Shown here in pieces: positions 48,005 to 57,074 of a DNA stretch of 57,074 bases (its first letter is position 1; every line of letters begins with the position of its first letter). The stretch covers positions 1 through 57,074 of the forward strand of contig CACGHT010000004.1 in the NCBI GenBank assembly GCA_902572925.1. The letters are read 5' to 3'. A program made the position numbers and the translations under genes. The notes under the pieces were generated by a model that saw nothing but the letters and a program-made list of their open reading frames with translations, searched no databases and had not been told where the DNA came from. The DNA is from an uncultured Pelagibacteraceae bacterium (GTDB taxonomy: Bacteria; Pseudomonadota; Alphaproteobacteria; Pelagibacterales; Pelagibacteraceae).

Positions 48005-48770
48005 TTATACTGAAAAATTTGAAAAAATGAGGATTGCAGGAAAATTAGCTGCACAGACTTTAGATATGTTAACTGAAAATATTAAAGAAGGTGTTTCAAC
48101 AGCTTACATAGATAAGCTTGGCTATGAGTTTATAAAAGATAATGGTGGTCACTCTGCTCCACTCTATTATCGTGGTTTCACAAAGTCTTTATGTACATCT
48201 TTAAATCATGTTGTATGTCATGGTGTTCCATCAGAAGATAGAATTTTAGTTGAAGGTGATGCACTCAATGTCGACGTAACCGCAATTGTAGATAATCATC
48301 ATGGAGATACAAGTCGTATGTTTTGTATAGGAAAAACACCAGTCAAACTTAATAATTTAATTGATGCTACATATGAGTCTATGATGAAAGCAATTAAGAT
48401 TTTAAAACCAGGCATAAAACTAGGAGATATAGGATATGAAATTCAATCGTATATTGAGAGCAAAGGTTTTTCAGTTGTAAAAGATTTTTGTGGCCATGGC
48501 GTTGGTACATTATTTCACGAACCACCAAATATTTTACATTACGGTGAAAAAAACACTGGCAGTGTAATAAAACCAGGGATGACATTCACAATTGAGCCCA
48601 TGATAAATGCAGGAAAATTTAATGTAAAAATGCTTAATGATGGGTGGACTGCAGTTACAAAAGACAAATCTTTATCTGCACAATTTGAGCATACTGTTGG
48701 AATTACTGAAAATGGTTATGAAATATTTACAGAATCTGCTAAAGGTTATTCAAAGCCCCCGTACTTATAA
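47997..48770 (+). CDS. map: Methionine aminopeptidase, type I
   Basis: Removes the initiator methionine co-translationally. The five metal ligands are visible: Asp93 (NVDV), Asp104 (GDTS), His in CGHGVG, Glu in FTIEPM and Glu in QFEHTVG. The substrate-binding His of NHVVCHGVP is present. ATG at 47997 gives 257 residues and overlaps the sfsA end by 8 bases; a TTG 3 bases before it is less likely. Confidence 0.96.
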   Translation: MSNYTEKFEKMRIAGKLAAQTLDMLTENIKEGVSTAYIDKLGYEFIKDNGGHSAPLYYRGFTKSLCTSLNHVVCHGVPSEDRILVEGDALNVDVTAIVDNHHGDTSRMFCIGKTPVKLNNLIDATYESMMKAIKILKPGIKLGDIGYEIQSYIESKGFSVVKDFCGHGVGTLFHEPPNILHYGEKNTGSVIKPGMTFTIEPMINAGKFNVKMLNDGWTAVTKDKSLSAQFEHTVGITENGYEIFTESAKGYSKPPYL

Positions 48771-48773
48771 TTA

Positions 48774-50066
48774 ATGATTAAAAGATACTCTCGAAAAGAA
48801 TTGACAGATATTTGGTCTGAGGAAAATAAATACAAAATATGGTTGGATGTTGAAATTGCTGCAGCTCAAGCAATGGAAAAACTTGGTCAAATTCCAAAAG
48901 GTGTCTCATCAATAGTTAGGAAAAAAGCTAGAATAAATGTAAAAAGAATTCATCAAATTGAAAGTAAAGTTAAACATGATGTAATTGCTTTTTTAACTTC
49001 CATAACAGAAAAGGCAGGAATTAAAGCTAGATACCTCCATCTTGGCATGACTTCATCTGATGTAGTAGACACAAGTTTTAATATTCAATTAGTTCAATCA
49101 GGAAAAATTATCTTAAAAGACATAGATCAAATTTTAAAAGTATTAAAAAAACAAGCTAAAAAATATAAATTTACTCCTTGCATAGGTCGTAGTCATGGAA
49201 TTCATGCTGAGCCAATAACATTTGGATTAAAATTAGCTTCTTTTTATGAAGAGTTTAAAAGAAATAGAGAAAGATTAGTTTACGCTATAGATCAAATATC
49301 AACTTGTGCAATTTCTGGAGCTGTTGGAACATTTGCAAATGTAAACCCTAATGTTGAAAAACATGTTGCAAAAAAACTTGGATTAAAAGTTGAACCAATC
49401 TCTACTCAAATTATCCCTAGAGATCGACATGCATTTTATTTTTCAGTATTGGGAATTATCGCAGGAAGTATAGAGAGAGTTGCTATAGAAATAAGACATT
49501 TACAAAGATCAGAAGTTTATGAATTGCAAGAATACTTTTCTAAAAGTCAAAAGGGTTCATCTGCTATGCCCCATAAAAAAAATCCAATTTTAAGTGAAAA
49601 TTTAACGGGACTTGCAAGAATGGTAAGAAGCTCTGTTGTTCCAGCGCTTGAAAATATCGCACTTTGGCATGAAAGAGATATTTCACATTCAAGCGTAGAG
49701 AGAAATATTGGTCCTGATGCAAATATTACTTTAGACTTTGCACTGGTAAGATTAGCAGGTGTTTTAGATAATATGATTGTTTATCCAAAAAAAATGCTAC
49801 AAAATCTTAATCTTACTAAAGGGCTAATTTTTTCTCAAGAAGTGATGCTAGAACTCACAAAAACTGGTATCACAAGAGAAAAATCTTATAAGTTAGTACA
49901 AGGATATGCAAAAAAATGTTTTGCTGAAAATTTAGATTTGTTTAATGTTATTCAGTCTGACAAGTTAATAATGAGTAAAATTTCAATTAAAAAGTTAAAG
50001 TCTATCTTTAGTTATTCTAAACACTTTAAAAATGTAAATCTAATTTTCAGGCGGGTTTTCAAATAA
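48774..50066 (+). CDS. purB: Adenylosuccinate lyase
   Basis: Acts twice in purine synthesis: cleaves SAICAR to AICAR and adenylosuccinate to AMP. The fumarase/aspartase signature [16 protein letters not shown] (about 263-278) with the catalytic serine loop is present, as are [12 protein letters not shown] and [14 protein letters not shown] with its catalytic histidine. It has 430 residues. The stop overlaps the purC start by one base, beginning the purB-purC-purS-purQ-purL run. Confidence 0.97.
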   Translation: MIKRYSRKELTDIWSEENKYKIWLDVEIAAAQAMEKLGQIPKGVSSIVRKKARINVKRIHQIESKVKHDVIAFLTSITEKAGIKARYLHLGMTSSDVVDTSFNIQLVQSGKIILKDIDQILKVLKKQAKKYKFTPCIGRSHGIHAEPITFGLKLASFYEEFKRNRERLVYAIDQISTCAISGAVGTFANVNPNVEKHVAKKLGLKVEPISTQIIPRDRHAFYFSVLGIIAGSIERVAIEIRHLQRSEVYELQEYFSKSQKGSSAMPHKKNPILSENLTGLARMVRSSVVPALENIALWHERDISHSSVERNIGPDANITLDFALVRLAGVLDNMIVYPKKMLQNLNLTKGLIFSQEVMLELTKTGITREKSYKLVQGYAKKCFAENLDLFNVIQSDKLIMSKISIKKLKSIFSYSKHFKNVNLIFRRVFK

Positions 50067-50851
50067 TGAAAAAAGGTAAAAAACTTTACGAGGGAAAAGC
50101 CAAGATAATTTATTCAACCTCTGATAAAAATTTAGTAATCCAATACTTTAAAGATGATGCGACAGCATTTAATAATGAAAAAAGAACTACTATTGAGGGT
50201 AAAGGAGTTTTAAATAATAGAATTTCTGAACATATTCTTACAAATTTATCTCAAATTGGTATTGAAAATCATTTAATCAAACGACTAAATATGAGAGAAC
50301 AATTAATTAAATTTGTAGAAATAATTCCAATTGAATTTGTTATTCGGAATGTGGCGACAGGATCTTTGACTAAAAGACTTGGAATAGAAGACGGAACTGT
50401 ACTAAAAGAACCTTTAATTGAATACTGTTTGAAAGATGACAAACTTGGCGATCCATTAATTTCAGAGGGTCATATTTACGCGTTTGATTGGGCAAATAAA
50501 AAAGAAATCGAAAAGATAAAAAAAACTATTTTTAGAATTAATGATTTTATGATTGGGATGTTTAGAGGAGTGGGAATAAAATTAATTGATTTTAAATTAG
50601 AATTTGGGCGAACTAAAATTGATGGTAGAAAAGAAATAATTTTGGCTGATGAAATAAGCCCTGATACTTGTAGATTGTGGGACTCTGCAACTGACAAAAA
50701 ACTTGATAAAGATAGATTTAGAAAAGATTTAGGAGATTTATTACCTGCGTATACCGAAGTTGCCAAAAGACTTGGAATTCTACATGAGCAATCAAACGTT
50801 TCTGCAGTGAATGTAACTAAACTATCCTCAATTAAAAAGAAGCGAAAATGA
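50066..50851 (+). CDS. purC: SAICAR synthetase
   Basis: Phosphoribosylaminoimidazole-succinocarboxamide synthase; condenses CAIR with aspartate using [17 protein letters not shown] (5-18) is the nucleotide-binding start, with [20 protein letters not shown] and [14 protein letters not shown] further on. It has 261 residues, with a basic C-terminal tail. It overlaps purS by 4 bases (ATGA). Confidence 0.96.
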   Translation: MKKGKKLYEGKAKIIYSTSDKNLVIQYFKDDATAFNNEKRTTIEGKGVLNNRISEHILTNLSQIGIENHLIKRLNMREQLIKFVEIIPIEFVIRNVATGSLTKRLGIEDGTVLKEPLIEYCLKDDKLGDPLISEGHIYAFDWANKKEIEKIKKTIFRINDFMIGMFRGVGIKLIDFKLEFGRTKIDGRKEIILADEISPDTCRLWDSATDKKLDKDRFRKDLGDLLPAYTEVAKRLGILHEQSNVSAVNVTKLSSIKKKRK

Positions 50852-51090
50852 AAGTTTCTGCCGTAATAACTCTTAAAAAGGATGTTTTAGATCCACAAGG
50901 AAAAGTAATCCATGAAACATTAGATGGTATGGGTTTTAATTCTGTCAATGAAGTTAGACAAGGAAAATATTTTGAAATTGATGTTAAAGAAAATGATCCA
51001 AAAAAAGCTAAAGATCTTGTGGAAGATATGTGTAAAAAACTTTTAGCTAATCTTGTTATTGAAAACTACAAAATTATTGAGACACAATAA
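50848..51090 (+). CDS. purS: FGAM synthase subunit PurS
   Basis: Small bridging subunit of the three-part formylglycinamidine synthase (PurL-PurQ-PurS). The 80 residues match the family size: [30 protein letters not shown] and the [23 protein letters not shown] segments. It helps shuttle ammonia from PurQ to PurL (family knowledge). It lies between purC and purQ. Confidence 0.95.
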   Translation: MKVSAVITLKKDVLDPQGKVIHETLDGMGFNSVNEVRQGKYFEIDVKENDPKKAKDLVEDMCKKLLANLVIENYKIIETQ

Positions 51091-51093
51091 TTA

Positions 51094-51777
51094 ATGAAAT
51101 CATCGGTTATAACCTTCCCTGGTTCAAATTGTGATAGAGATATGGATGTGGCTCTCACAAAATTTGGATTTAAAAACAAAATGGTTTGGCATAATGACCG
51201 AGAATTGCCCAAAAGTGATTTAATTGTTTTGCCTGGTGGTTTTTCTTACGGAGATTATTTACGTTGTGGCAGCATGGCCTCAAAATCAAAAATAATGAAT
51301 TCAGTAATTAATTTTGCAAAATCTGGTGGATTGGTTATGGGAATTTGTAATGGTTTTCAAATTTTGGTTGAGGCTGGTTTGGTACCAGGGGTATTATTAA
51401 GAAATAAATATCTTCAGTTTATTTGTAAAAATGTCCACGTAAAAGTAGATAATAAAGAAAATACCTTTTTCAAAAATCTTGATAAAAAAGTTTTGGAGTT
51501 TCACATAGCCCATAATGAGGGTAACTATTTTTGCACCAACGATCAACTCAAAGAGATTGAAGATAATAATCAAATAGCAATTTATTATTGTGATCAAAAT
51601 GGCAATACGAATGATCAAATCAATCCTAATGGTTCAATAAAAAATATTGCAGGTATTTTTAACAAAGAAAAAAACGTTTTGGGAATGATGCCTCATCCTG
51701 AGAGAATGATAGATGAAAGTTTATCTGGGGAAGATGGATCCATCTTTTTTAAAAATCTTTTAAATAATATTAAATAA
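51094..51777 (+). CDS. purQ: FGAM synthase glutaminase subunit PurQ
   Basis: Class I amidotransferase that hydrolyses glutamine for PurL. The nucleophile Cys is in GICNGFQIL (about residues 84-92), and the His-x-Glu pair is in MPHPERM near the end. It has 227 residues. It overlaps the purL start by one base. Confidence 0.96.
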   Translation: MKSSVITFPGSNCDRDMDVALTKFGFKNKMVWHNDRELPKSDLIVLPGGFSYGDYLRCGSMASKSKIMNSVINFAKSGGLVMGICNGFQILVEAGLVPGVLLRNKYLQFICKNVHVKVDNKENTFFKNLDKKVLEFHIAHNEGNYFCTNDQLKEIEDNNQIAIYYCDQNGNTNDQINPNGSIKNIAGIFNKEKNVLGMMPHPERMIDESLSGEDGSIFFKNLLNNIK

Positions 51778-53966
51778 TGTCGGTTAACGAAAAAATTGCA
51801 ATTGAACATGGTTTAAAATCAGATGAGTATAAAAAGATTTGTAAATTATTAAAAAGAATACCAAACATCACTGAATTAGGTATATTTTCTGCAATGTGGA
51901 ATGAACATTGCTCCTATAAATCTTCACGAATTCATTTAAAAAAATTACATACTAAAGGAAAAAAAGTAATTCAAGGGCCAGGAGAAAATGCTGGAGTTAT
52001 TGATATTGAGGATGGAGATGCAATAGTTTTTAAAATCGAGAGTCATAATCACCCATCATTTATTGAGCCTTATCAGGGAGCCGCGACAGGAGTTGGTGGA
52101 ATTATGCGGGATGTTTTTACAATGGGTGCAAGACCCATTGCTAACTTAAATTCAATACATTTTGGTTCAACTCAAAATAAAAAAACAAAAAATTTATTGA
52201 GAGGTGTTGTTCATGGAATTGGTGGTTATGGAAACTGTATGGGAGTACCTACCATAGCAGGACAAACATCTTTTGATAGATCATATAATGGAAATATCTT
52301 GGTGAATGCCATGACTTTAGGATTAGTTAAAAAGGATAAGATATTTTACTCCAAAGCAGCTGGTTTGAATAAACCAGTTATATATGTTGGATCAAAAACG
52401 GGTAGAGATGGAATTCATGGAGCGAGTATGGCATCTGCAAGTTTTGATGAAAAAATCGAGGAAAAAAAACCAACTGTGCAAGTTGGAGATCCTTTTACAG
52501 AAAAACTTCTATTAGAGGCGTGCTTAGAATTAATGTCAGGAGACTCTATAATTGCAATTCAAGATATGGGAGCTGCAGGACTAACTTCTTCAAGTATTGA
52601 AATGGCATCAAAAGGAAATTTAGGTATTGAAATTAACTTAAACAAAGTTCCATGTAGAGAAACTAAAATGACCCCTTACGAAATTATGTTATCAGAAAGC
52701 CAGGAAAGAATGCTTATAGTTCTTGAGAGTGGCAAAGAGGAATTAGCCAAAAAAATATTTGATAAATGGAATTTAGATTTTGCGGTAATTGGAAAAACAA
52801 CCAATACAAAAAACATTGAATTATTTTTTGATAATAAACAAGTTGCTAATATTCCAGTTAATACATTGGTTGAAAACTCTCCAATGTATGACCGAAAATG
52901 GAAAAAATCAAAATTACCAAAAAAAAATAAAATAAATAAAACAATATTTAAAAATCTTAAAATCAAAGATACGTTAAAAAAAATCTTATCCAGCCCAAAT
53001 GTTTGTAGCAAAGAATGGATTTGGCAACAATATGATCACACAGTAATGGGTGATACTATACAAAAACCTGGTGGAGATTCAGGTGTAGTAAGAGTTCATA
53101 AAACAGATAAAGCTATAGCTGCTACGGTTGACTCATCTGCAACTTATTGTTGGGCACATCCACTCACAGGGGGAAAGCAAGTCGTTTGTGAAACTTGGAG
53201 AAATTTAATCTCAGTAGGTGCTAAACCTATAGCAGTTACGAATTGTTTAAATTTTGGAAGCCCAGAAAAAGAGGAAAATATGGGTGAGTTTGTCGAATGT
53301 GTTCAAGGTATCAGTGAAGCATGTAAGTATTTAGATTATCCCGTTGTCTCAGGAAATGTATCTTTTTACAACGAAACTAAAGACATAGGGATTAAACCAA
53401 CTCCTACAATAGGAGGCGTGGGTTTAATTAAAGATTACAAAAAAATGATCACAATGGATTTTAAAGAAATCGAAAATATTGTATTAGTGATTGGTAAAAC
53501 AGAGGGTCATATAGATCAAAGTTTATTATCAAGATTAATATTAAATGAAAATAATGGACCTCCACCCGAAGTAAATTTATTTAATGAAAAAAATAATGGT
53601 CTGACATTACTAAATTTGATTGAGAAAAATTTTATTAAAAGTGCCCATGATGTGTCCCTTGGTGGAATAATCACAGCGATAAGCAAAATGTGTATAAAAG
53701 GTAATAAAGGTATACAATTCAAAAAGCCAAAATCTTTGATTAATGAAATTGAATACTTTTTTGCTGAAGATCAAGGAAGATATTTAATTGAAATTAATAC
53801 AAAAGATTTTAAAGAAGTTTCTAAAATTTTAGATAAAAACTCTGTGCATTATGATGAAATAGGTACAATCATTGATAAAGATATGATAATTGATCAAAAG
53901 ACGAAACTAACAATTGACGAATTAAAATCATATAATACTAATTGGCTTAAGAGTTATATGGATTAA
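51777..53966 (+). CDS. purL: FGAM synthase large subunit PurL (small form)
   Basis: ATP-dependent formylglycinamidine ribonucleotide synthase. The 729-residue form needs separate PurS and PurQ, both encoded directly upstream. Motifs: [11 protein letters not shown] near the N-terminus (active-site His), [22 protein letters not shown] and [12 protein letters not shown]. Two AIRS-type halves are visible. It is followed 2 bases later by bolA. Confidence 0.97.
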   Translation: MSVNEKIAIEHGLKSDEYKKICKLLKRIPNITELGIFSAMWNEHCSYKSSRIHLKKLHTKGKKVIQGPGENAGVIDIEDGDAIVFKIESHNHPSFIEPYQGAATGVGGIMRDVFTMGARPIANLNSIHFGSTQNKKTKNLLRGVVHGIGGYGNCMGVPTIAGQTSFDRSYNGNILVNAMTLGLVKKDKIFYSKAAGLNKPVIYVGSKTGRDGIHGASMASASFDEKIEEKKPTVQVGDPFTEKLLLEACLELMSGDSIIAIQDMGAAGLTSSSIEMASKGNLGIEINLNKVPCRETKMTPYEIMLSESQERMLIVLESGKEELAKKIFDKWNLDFAVIGKTTNTKNIELFFDNKQVANIPVNTLVENSPMYDRKWKKSKLPKKNKINKTIFKNLKIKDTLKKILSSPNVCSKEWIWQQYDHTVMGDTIQKPGGDSGVVRVHKTDKAIAATVDSSATYCWAHPLTGGKQVVCETWRNLISVGAKPIAVTNCLNFGSPEKEENMGEFVECVQGISEACKYLDYPVVSGNVSFYNETKDIGIKPTPTIGGVGLIKDYKKMITMDFKEIENIVLVIGKTEGHIDQSLLSRLILNENNGPPPEVNLFNEKNNGLTLLNLIEKNFIKSAHDVSLGGIITAISKMCIKGNKGIQFKKPKSLINEIEYFFAEDQGRYLIEINTKDFKEVSKILDKNSVHYDEIGTIIDKDMIIDQKTKLTIDELKSYNTNWLKSYMD

Positions 53967-53968
53967 CT

Positions 53969-54199
53969 ATGGCAATGGATTTAAAAGATATTGAAAAGTT
54001 CATTAAAGAAGCAATGCCAGATGCTTCAATTGAAATACAGGATTTAGCTGGTGATGGTAATCATTATTCTGCTACTGTTACATCATCTCAATTTGTTGGA
54101 AAAAGTAAAATTGAACAACATAAAATGGTTTACAATTCATTAAAAGGCAGAATGGGTAATGAGTTACATGCCTTAGCTATTAAAACAAAGGAACAATAA
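53969..54199 (+). CDS. bolA: BolA-family protein
   Basis: 76-residue BolA-type protein (class II KH-like fold) that in other organisms pairs with CGFS glutaredoxins to bind or transfer a [2Fe-2S] cluster. The segment HYSATVTSSQFVGKSKIEQHKMVYNSLKG with invariant His residues is diagnostic. Its stop overlaps the grxD ATG by one base, consistent with a functional pair. Placement behind purL is common in alphaproteobacteria. Confidence 0.93.
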   Translation: MAMDLKDIEKFIKEAMPDASIEIQDLAGDGNHYSATVTSSQFVGKSKIEQHKMVYNSLKGRMGNELHALAIKTKEQ

Positions 54200-54534
54200 T
54201 GGATGAAAAAATAAAAAATGTAATTGAAAATCATATTGAAAATAATGATGTATGTTTATTTATGAAGGGTACTCCAGATGCTCCACAGTGTGGATTTTCA
54301 ATGGCAGTATCTAATATCTTAAAAATTTTAGAGGTAAACTATAAAGGTATAAATGTTCTTGAAGATCAATCGATTAGGGAAGGAATAAAAGTTTTTAGTG
54401 ATTGGCCTACAATACCTCAACTTTACATAAAAAAAGAATTTGTTGGAGGCTGTGATATTGTTAAAGAAATGTACGAAAATGGAGAATTAAAAAAGATACT
54501 CCAGGATAAAGGTATTAGCTCAAAAAAAGATTAA
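54199..54534 (+). CDS. grxD: Monothiol CGFS glutaredoxin (Grx4 type)
   Basis: Fe-S cluster carrier. The KGTPDAPQCGFS motif ends in the CGFS active site at 31-34; WPTIPQLYIKKEFVGGCDIV carries the cis-proline and glutathione-binding residues. It has 111 residues. It shares a TTAA palindrome as overlapping stop codons with the convergent methyltransferase gene. Confidence 0.95.
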   Translation: MDEKIKNVIENHIENNDVCLFMKGTPDAPQCGFSMAVSNILKILEVNYKGINVLEDQSIREGIKVFSDWPTIPQLYIKKEFVGGCDIVKEMYENGELKKILQDKGISSKKD

Positions 54535-55163
54535 CTAAAAATAGATCTTATTTTTTTTGAGAAAAATTTTCTAAATAAAGTTAATAAGTTAAATTTTTCG
54601 TAACTTCCTTCAACATTTTTATAATCATAATCAATCTTATTTTCCCAATAAAGTTCTATGATGAAGCTACTTTTAAAATTTTTTCTTAATTTATGAGCTG
54701 AAGATACAGTTAATATAGGCTCTACAAACTGTAACTTATTGGAAATAATCAATTTAGAATCAACATCATTAAAATCCATATGCCATAAATGGTCTTTTTT
54801 GTTTTCAAAAACTAAATTATCCTCTAACTTAGTAGGTAATTCTATGTAACCTTTATTAGAAACTCTTTCTAATTCTTTTATAAAAAATTTAAAATCTTCT
54901 ACATGCTCTAGAACATGGCTTGCAATTACAAAATCAAATTCATTATCTTTAAATGGTAAACCTTTATTCTCAAGTCTTATAAAATTTTTTTCTTTATAGA
55001 ATTCTGATAAATCTTGAACATCACAAATTGTTGTAGCAAATTCGTTGGCAGAGTATCCACAGCCAATATCTAGAATTTTCCAATTTTTTTTATCTGAAAG
55101 AATTGATTGGATATAATCTTTAGATGTTCTTTTAATCAATTTTTTATCTAGAGTAATATTCAA
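54531..55163 (-). CDS. Class I SAM-dependent methyltransferase
   Basis: 210 residues. SAM-binding motif [15 protein letters not shown] (about 36-50) and the post-II motif [14 protein letters not shown] (about 78-91) resemble Methyltransf_11/UbiE-like small-molecule enzymes. The substrate is unknown. Its start lies 20 bases inside the upstream rpsD gene in another frame, and its stop overlaps that of convergent grxD by 3 bases, so it is boxed in on both sides. Confidence 0.75.
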   Translation of the reverse strand: MNITLDKKLIKRTSKDYIQSILSDKKNWKILDIGCGYSANEFATTICDVQDLSEFYKEKNFIRLENKGLPFKDNEFDFVIASHVLEHVEDFKFFIKELERVSNKGYIELPTKLEDNLVFENKKDHLWHMDFNDVDSKLIISNKLQFVEPILTVSSAHKLRKNFKSSFIIELYWENKIDYDYKNVEGSYEKFNLLTLFRKFFSKKIRSIFS

Positions 55164-55761
55164 TTACTAAATTTGGTTCCATTACTATTGGATAAGGAAC
55201 CTCTTCAAACTTTGGAACTCTAATAAACTTAAACTTTTTATTTTTTTGATCTAATTGAATGTATTCAGGTGTTTCTCTCTCTTTACTAGCTAAAGCAATA
55301 TCAATTATGGCAAGTTGTTTAGACTTATCTCTTATTTCTATAGTATCTTCTTCTCTAACTAGATAGCTCGAAATATTTACTTTTTTACCATTTACTTTAA
55401 CATGGCCATGATTAATAAGTTGTCTTGCAGAAAATATAGTTGTTGCAAATTTTGCTCTATAAATAACGGCATCTAATCTCCTCTCTAAAAGTCCGATAAG
55501 ATTTTCACTTGTATCACCTTTAAGCATTGAAGCTTTTTTATAAATGTTTCTAAATTGTCTCTCATTTATATTTCCATAATAAGCTTTAAGTTTTTGTTTA
55601 GCTTGTAATTGAATTCCGTAATCTGATGGTTTGGCTGGCTTGGTCTGTCCGTGCTGCCCAGGCCCATAAGCTCTTTTATTGAAAGGACTTTTTGGTCTTC
55701 CCCATAAGTTAACTTTTAATCTTCTGTCTACTTTGTGTTTAGAGTTTAATCTTTTAGTCAT
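55144..55761 (-). CDS. rpsD: 30S ribosomal protein S4
   Basis: Primary 16S rRNA binder; in E. coli it represses the alpha operon. [38 protein letters not shown] and the S4 domain [34 protein letters not shown] are diagnostic. It has 205 residues. Here it is separated from the alpha operon (in E. coli it lies between rpsK and rpoA) and has its own promoter. Confidence 0.98.
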   Translation of the reverse strand: MTKRLNSKHKVDRRLKVNLWGRPKSPFNKRAYGPGQHGQTKPAKPSDYGIQLQAKQKLKAYYGNINERQFRNIYKKASMLKGDTSENLIGLLERRLDAVIYRAKFATTIFSARQLINHGHVKVNGKKVNISSYLVREEDTIEIRDKSKQLAIIDIALASKERETPEYIQLDQKNKKFKFIRVPKFEEVPYPIVMEPNLVIEYYSR

Positions 55762-55773
55762 TTAGTATTGGGG

Positions 55774-55801
55774 TTTATAAACTTACTCTTAATTTTGTCA
55801 A
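55774..55801 (-). promoter_or_regulatory. Promoter of rpsD
   Basis: Minus strand: consensus TTGACA (55796-55801), 16-base spacer, TATAAA (55774-55779). The predicted start is about 55766-55767, leaving only some 5 bases before the rpsD ATG at 55761. The -35 box touches the stop codon of the upstream methyltransferase gene. It has the same layout as the rpsM promoter. Confidence 0.65.
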
Positions 55802-56515
55802 TCAACGTTTTTTTCCTAAACTAGCAAATACCCCAGATAATATACGTGTTTCTTTATCAGATAAGTCCATTTTGTAAAAAATATTTCTTAGGTTCTCGAG
55901 CATCTTTGGTCTCTTTTCCTTAGGTCTAAAAAAATTAATTTCATCTAAATTTTTAATACAAAGATCTAACATTAATTGAATTTCTTCCTTGCTAGCTGAT
56001 TTAATTTTCTTTGATTTTTGAAATGGAACGTTTTTTAATTTAATAAGACTGGCAACATATTGAGCAATTATGATTAAACTATGTGATAAATTTAGAGATT
56101 TAAAATCAGGGTTTGTGGGTATTTGCAAAGTGTAATTAGAATAACTGATTTCGTCGTTTGATAAACCTGATGCCTCAGAACCAAACAAAAAACCAATTTT
56201 TTTTTTAAAATTTATTTTTTTTAAACCATCTAAGTTTATATGTTTGACATTTTTATTTCTAAATCTTGCAGAAGTAGCAATAACAATATCAATTTTGCTT
56301 ATTGCATCTTCTAAATTATCATACTCTTTGCTTTGTTTGATAATATCTTTAGCTCCAACTGATGTGGCTAAGATTTTATCATTTGGAAAATTAGGTTTAG
56401 GGCTAATTAAAACTAATTTCTTAAAATTGAAGTTTTTTATTGCTCTAGCACAAGCACCAATATTTTCTGATAATTGAGGTTTGTGTAGAATAAATGAGAT
56501 ATTGTTTTTACTCAT
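55802..56515 (-). CDS. trmJ: TrmJ-like tRNA/rRNA 2'-O-methyltransferase
   Basis: 237-residue SPOUT methyltransferase, probably 2'-O-methylating position 32 of tRNAs. Motif 1 LSENIGACARAIKNF (about 16-30), motif 2 IGFLFGSEASGLSNDEI and motif 3 LNLSHSLIIIAQYV match TrmJ/LasT. It begins directly after the citramalate synthase stop with no base between. The C-terminal extension is shorter than in E. coli TrmJ but in the normal range. Confidence 0.85.
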   Translation of the reverse strand: MSKNNISFILHKPQLSENIGACARAIKNFNFKKLVLISPKPNFPNDKILATSVGAKDIIKQSKEYDNLEDAISKIDIVIATSARFRNKNVKHINLDGLKKINFKKKIGFLFGSEASGLSNDEISYSNYTLQIPTNPDFKSLNLSHSLIIIAQYVASLIKLKNVPFQKSKKIKSASKEEIQLMLDLCIKNLDEINFFRPKEKRPKMLENLRNIFYKMDLSDKETRILSGVFASLGKKR

Positions 56516-57074
56516 TTATTTACTTGCAGGCGCATTATCTTTAAATAATTTATAATCCAAACTATCAATCAAAGCTTTGAATGAAGCATCAATAATGTTT
56601 GTGGATACACCAATAGTAAACCAATTTTTTCCTTGTGAATCTGTACTTTCAATTGATACTCTTGTAACAGCTTCTGTTCCTGTATTTAAGATTCTAACTT
56701 TATAATCTACCAACTTTAAATCTTTTAAGTATTTTGAGTATTTTGCTAATCGATCAACATTTTGTCTTATAGCATTATCTAAAGCGTTGACTGGACCATT
56801 CCCTTCTCCCTCACACATAATTTTTTCTCCATCAACTTCTAATTGAGCTTTTGCAGAGGAAACTATTTCGCCAGACTTATTTTTTTTTACCGAAACATCA
56901 TATTCATTAATAGATATATATCTTGGTATTTCTCCAATTATTCTTCTTGCTAATAATTCAAATGATGCATCGGCACCATCATAACTATAACCAATGAATT
57001 CTCTGTCTTTTACTTCATCTAATAGTTTTTTAATTTTTGGATCATTTTCTTGAATATCAATTTTAATACTCTTT
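56516..57074 (-). CDS. cimA: Citramalate synthase, C-terminal part (cut by window edge)
   Basis: The reading frame continues open to the last base of the window, so about 186 residues of the C-terminus are seen and the start lies beyond. GYSYDGADASFELLARR, then MCEGEGNGPVNALDNAIRQ and the C-terminal LeuA-dimer allosteric domain (VTRVSIESTDSQGKNWFTIGVSTNIIDASFKALIDSLDYKL), match the CimA/2-isopropylmalate-synthase group, specifically the citramalate synthase form. It makes (R)-citramalate from pyruvate and acetyl-CoA for isoleucine synthesis. 2-Isopropylmalate synthase is less likely because of the GYSYDGADAS segment. Confidence 0.85.
   Translation of the reverse strand, partial: KSIKIDIQENDPKIKKLLDEVKDREFIGYSYDGADASFELLARRIIGEIPRYISINEYDVSVKKNKSGEIVSSAKAQLEVDGEKIMCEGEGNGPVNALDNAIRQNVDRLAKYSKYLKDLKLVDYKVRILNTGTEAVTRVSIESTDSQGKNWFTIGVSTNIIDASFKALIDSLDYKLFKDNAPASK

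Noticed and set aside
1-57074. CRISPR arrays, insertion sequences, riboswitches, rRNA or tmRNA
   Set aside because: Scanned for repeats, transposase motifs and known RNA folds; none seen beyond the five tRNAs.

Overview
The window reads as a piece of a streamlined, strongly AT-rich alphaproteobacterial chromosome. Protein sequences, gene order and very short gaps fit the SAR11 clade (Candidatus Pelagibacter and relatives). This assignment is inference from gene content and style, because no 16S rRNA lies in the window. No phage, insertion sequence, CRISPR array or gene-free stretch over 300 bases was seen; the largest gap is about 160 bases, between rpoC and rpsL.

Layout. Positions 1-3020 hold mgtE (Mg2+ channel), lipB (octanoyltransferase) and an RluC-type pseudouridine synthase. 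From about 31.7 kb down to 3.0 kb the minus strand is one near-continuous information-processing array: tRNA-Tyr, tRNA-Gly, tuf, tRNA-Trp, secE, nusG, rplKAJL, rpoBC, rpsLG, fusA, the S10 and spc clusters, secY, adk, rpsMK, rpoA, rplQ. The gene for L30 (rpmD) is missing from its usual place between rpsE and rplO. Plausible sigma-70-like promoters sit before tRNA-Tyr, rpsL and rpsM, so the array is probably at least three overlapping transcription units. On the other side of the divergent promoter region lie rlmB and tRNA-Thr.

Positions 32.7-36.4 kb hold a very AT-rich three-gene block: a GT2 glycosyltransferase, a diverged alkaline-phosphatase-superfamily protein and a GT-C-type membrane glycosyltransferase. 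It lies between tRNA-Thr and nadK/tRNA-Leu and looks like accessory surface-glycan functions. Positions 37.4-46.1 kb hold the most interesting unit. It is a complete carbohydrate ABC importer (two permeases, binding protein and a divergent ATPase) next to an MpgP-like HAD phosphatase, a GT81-like glucosyl-3-phosphoglycerate synthase and a GH13_18 sucrose-phosphorylase-family enzyme. I read this as a compatible-solute cycle for glucosylglycerate: synthesis, uptake and phosphorolytic recovery. A strong hairpin separates the binding-protein gene from the permease genes. One permease carries an unusual extracytoplasmic insertion of about 110 residues.

Positions 46.1-54.5 kb hold a GGCT-like gene and a CinA-domain gene on the minus strand, then a plus-strand run sfsA-map-purB-purC-purS-purQ-purL-bolA-grxD. 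This run provides late purine synthesis and the BolA/CGFS-glutaredoxin pair. The right end (minus strand) holds a SAM methyltransferase, rpsD with its own promoter, a TrmJ-like methyltransferase and the 3' part of a citramalate synthase gene cut by the window edge.

Most neighbouring genes overlap or are separated by a few bases. Several convergent pairs meet with no visible intrinsic terminator, and several predicted promoters place the transcription start almost on the start codon.
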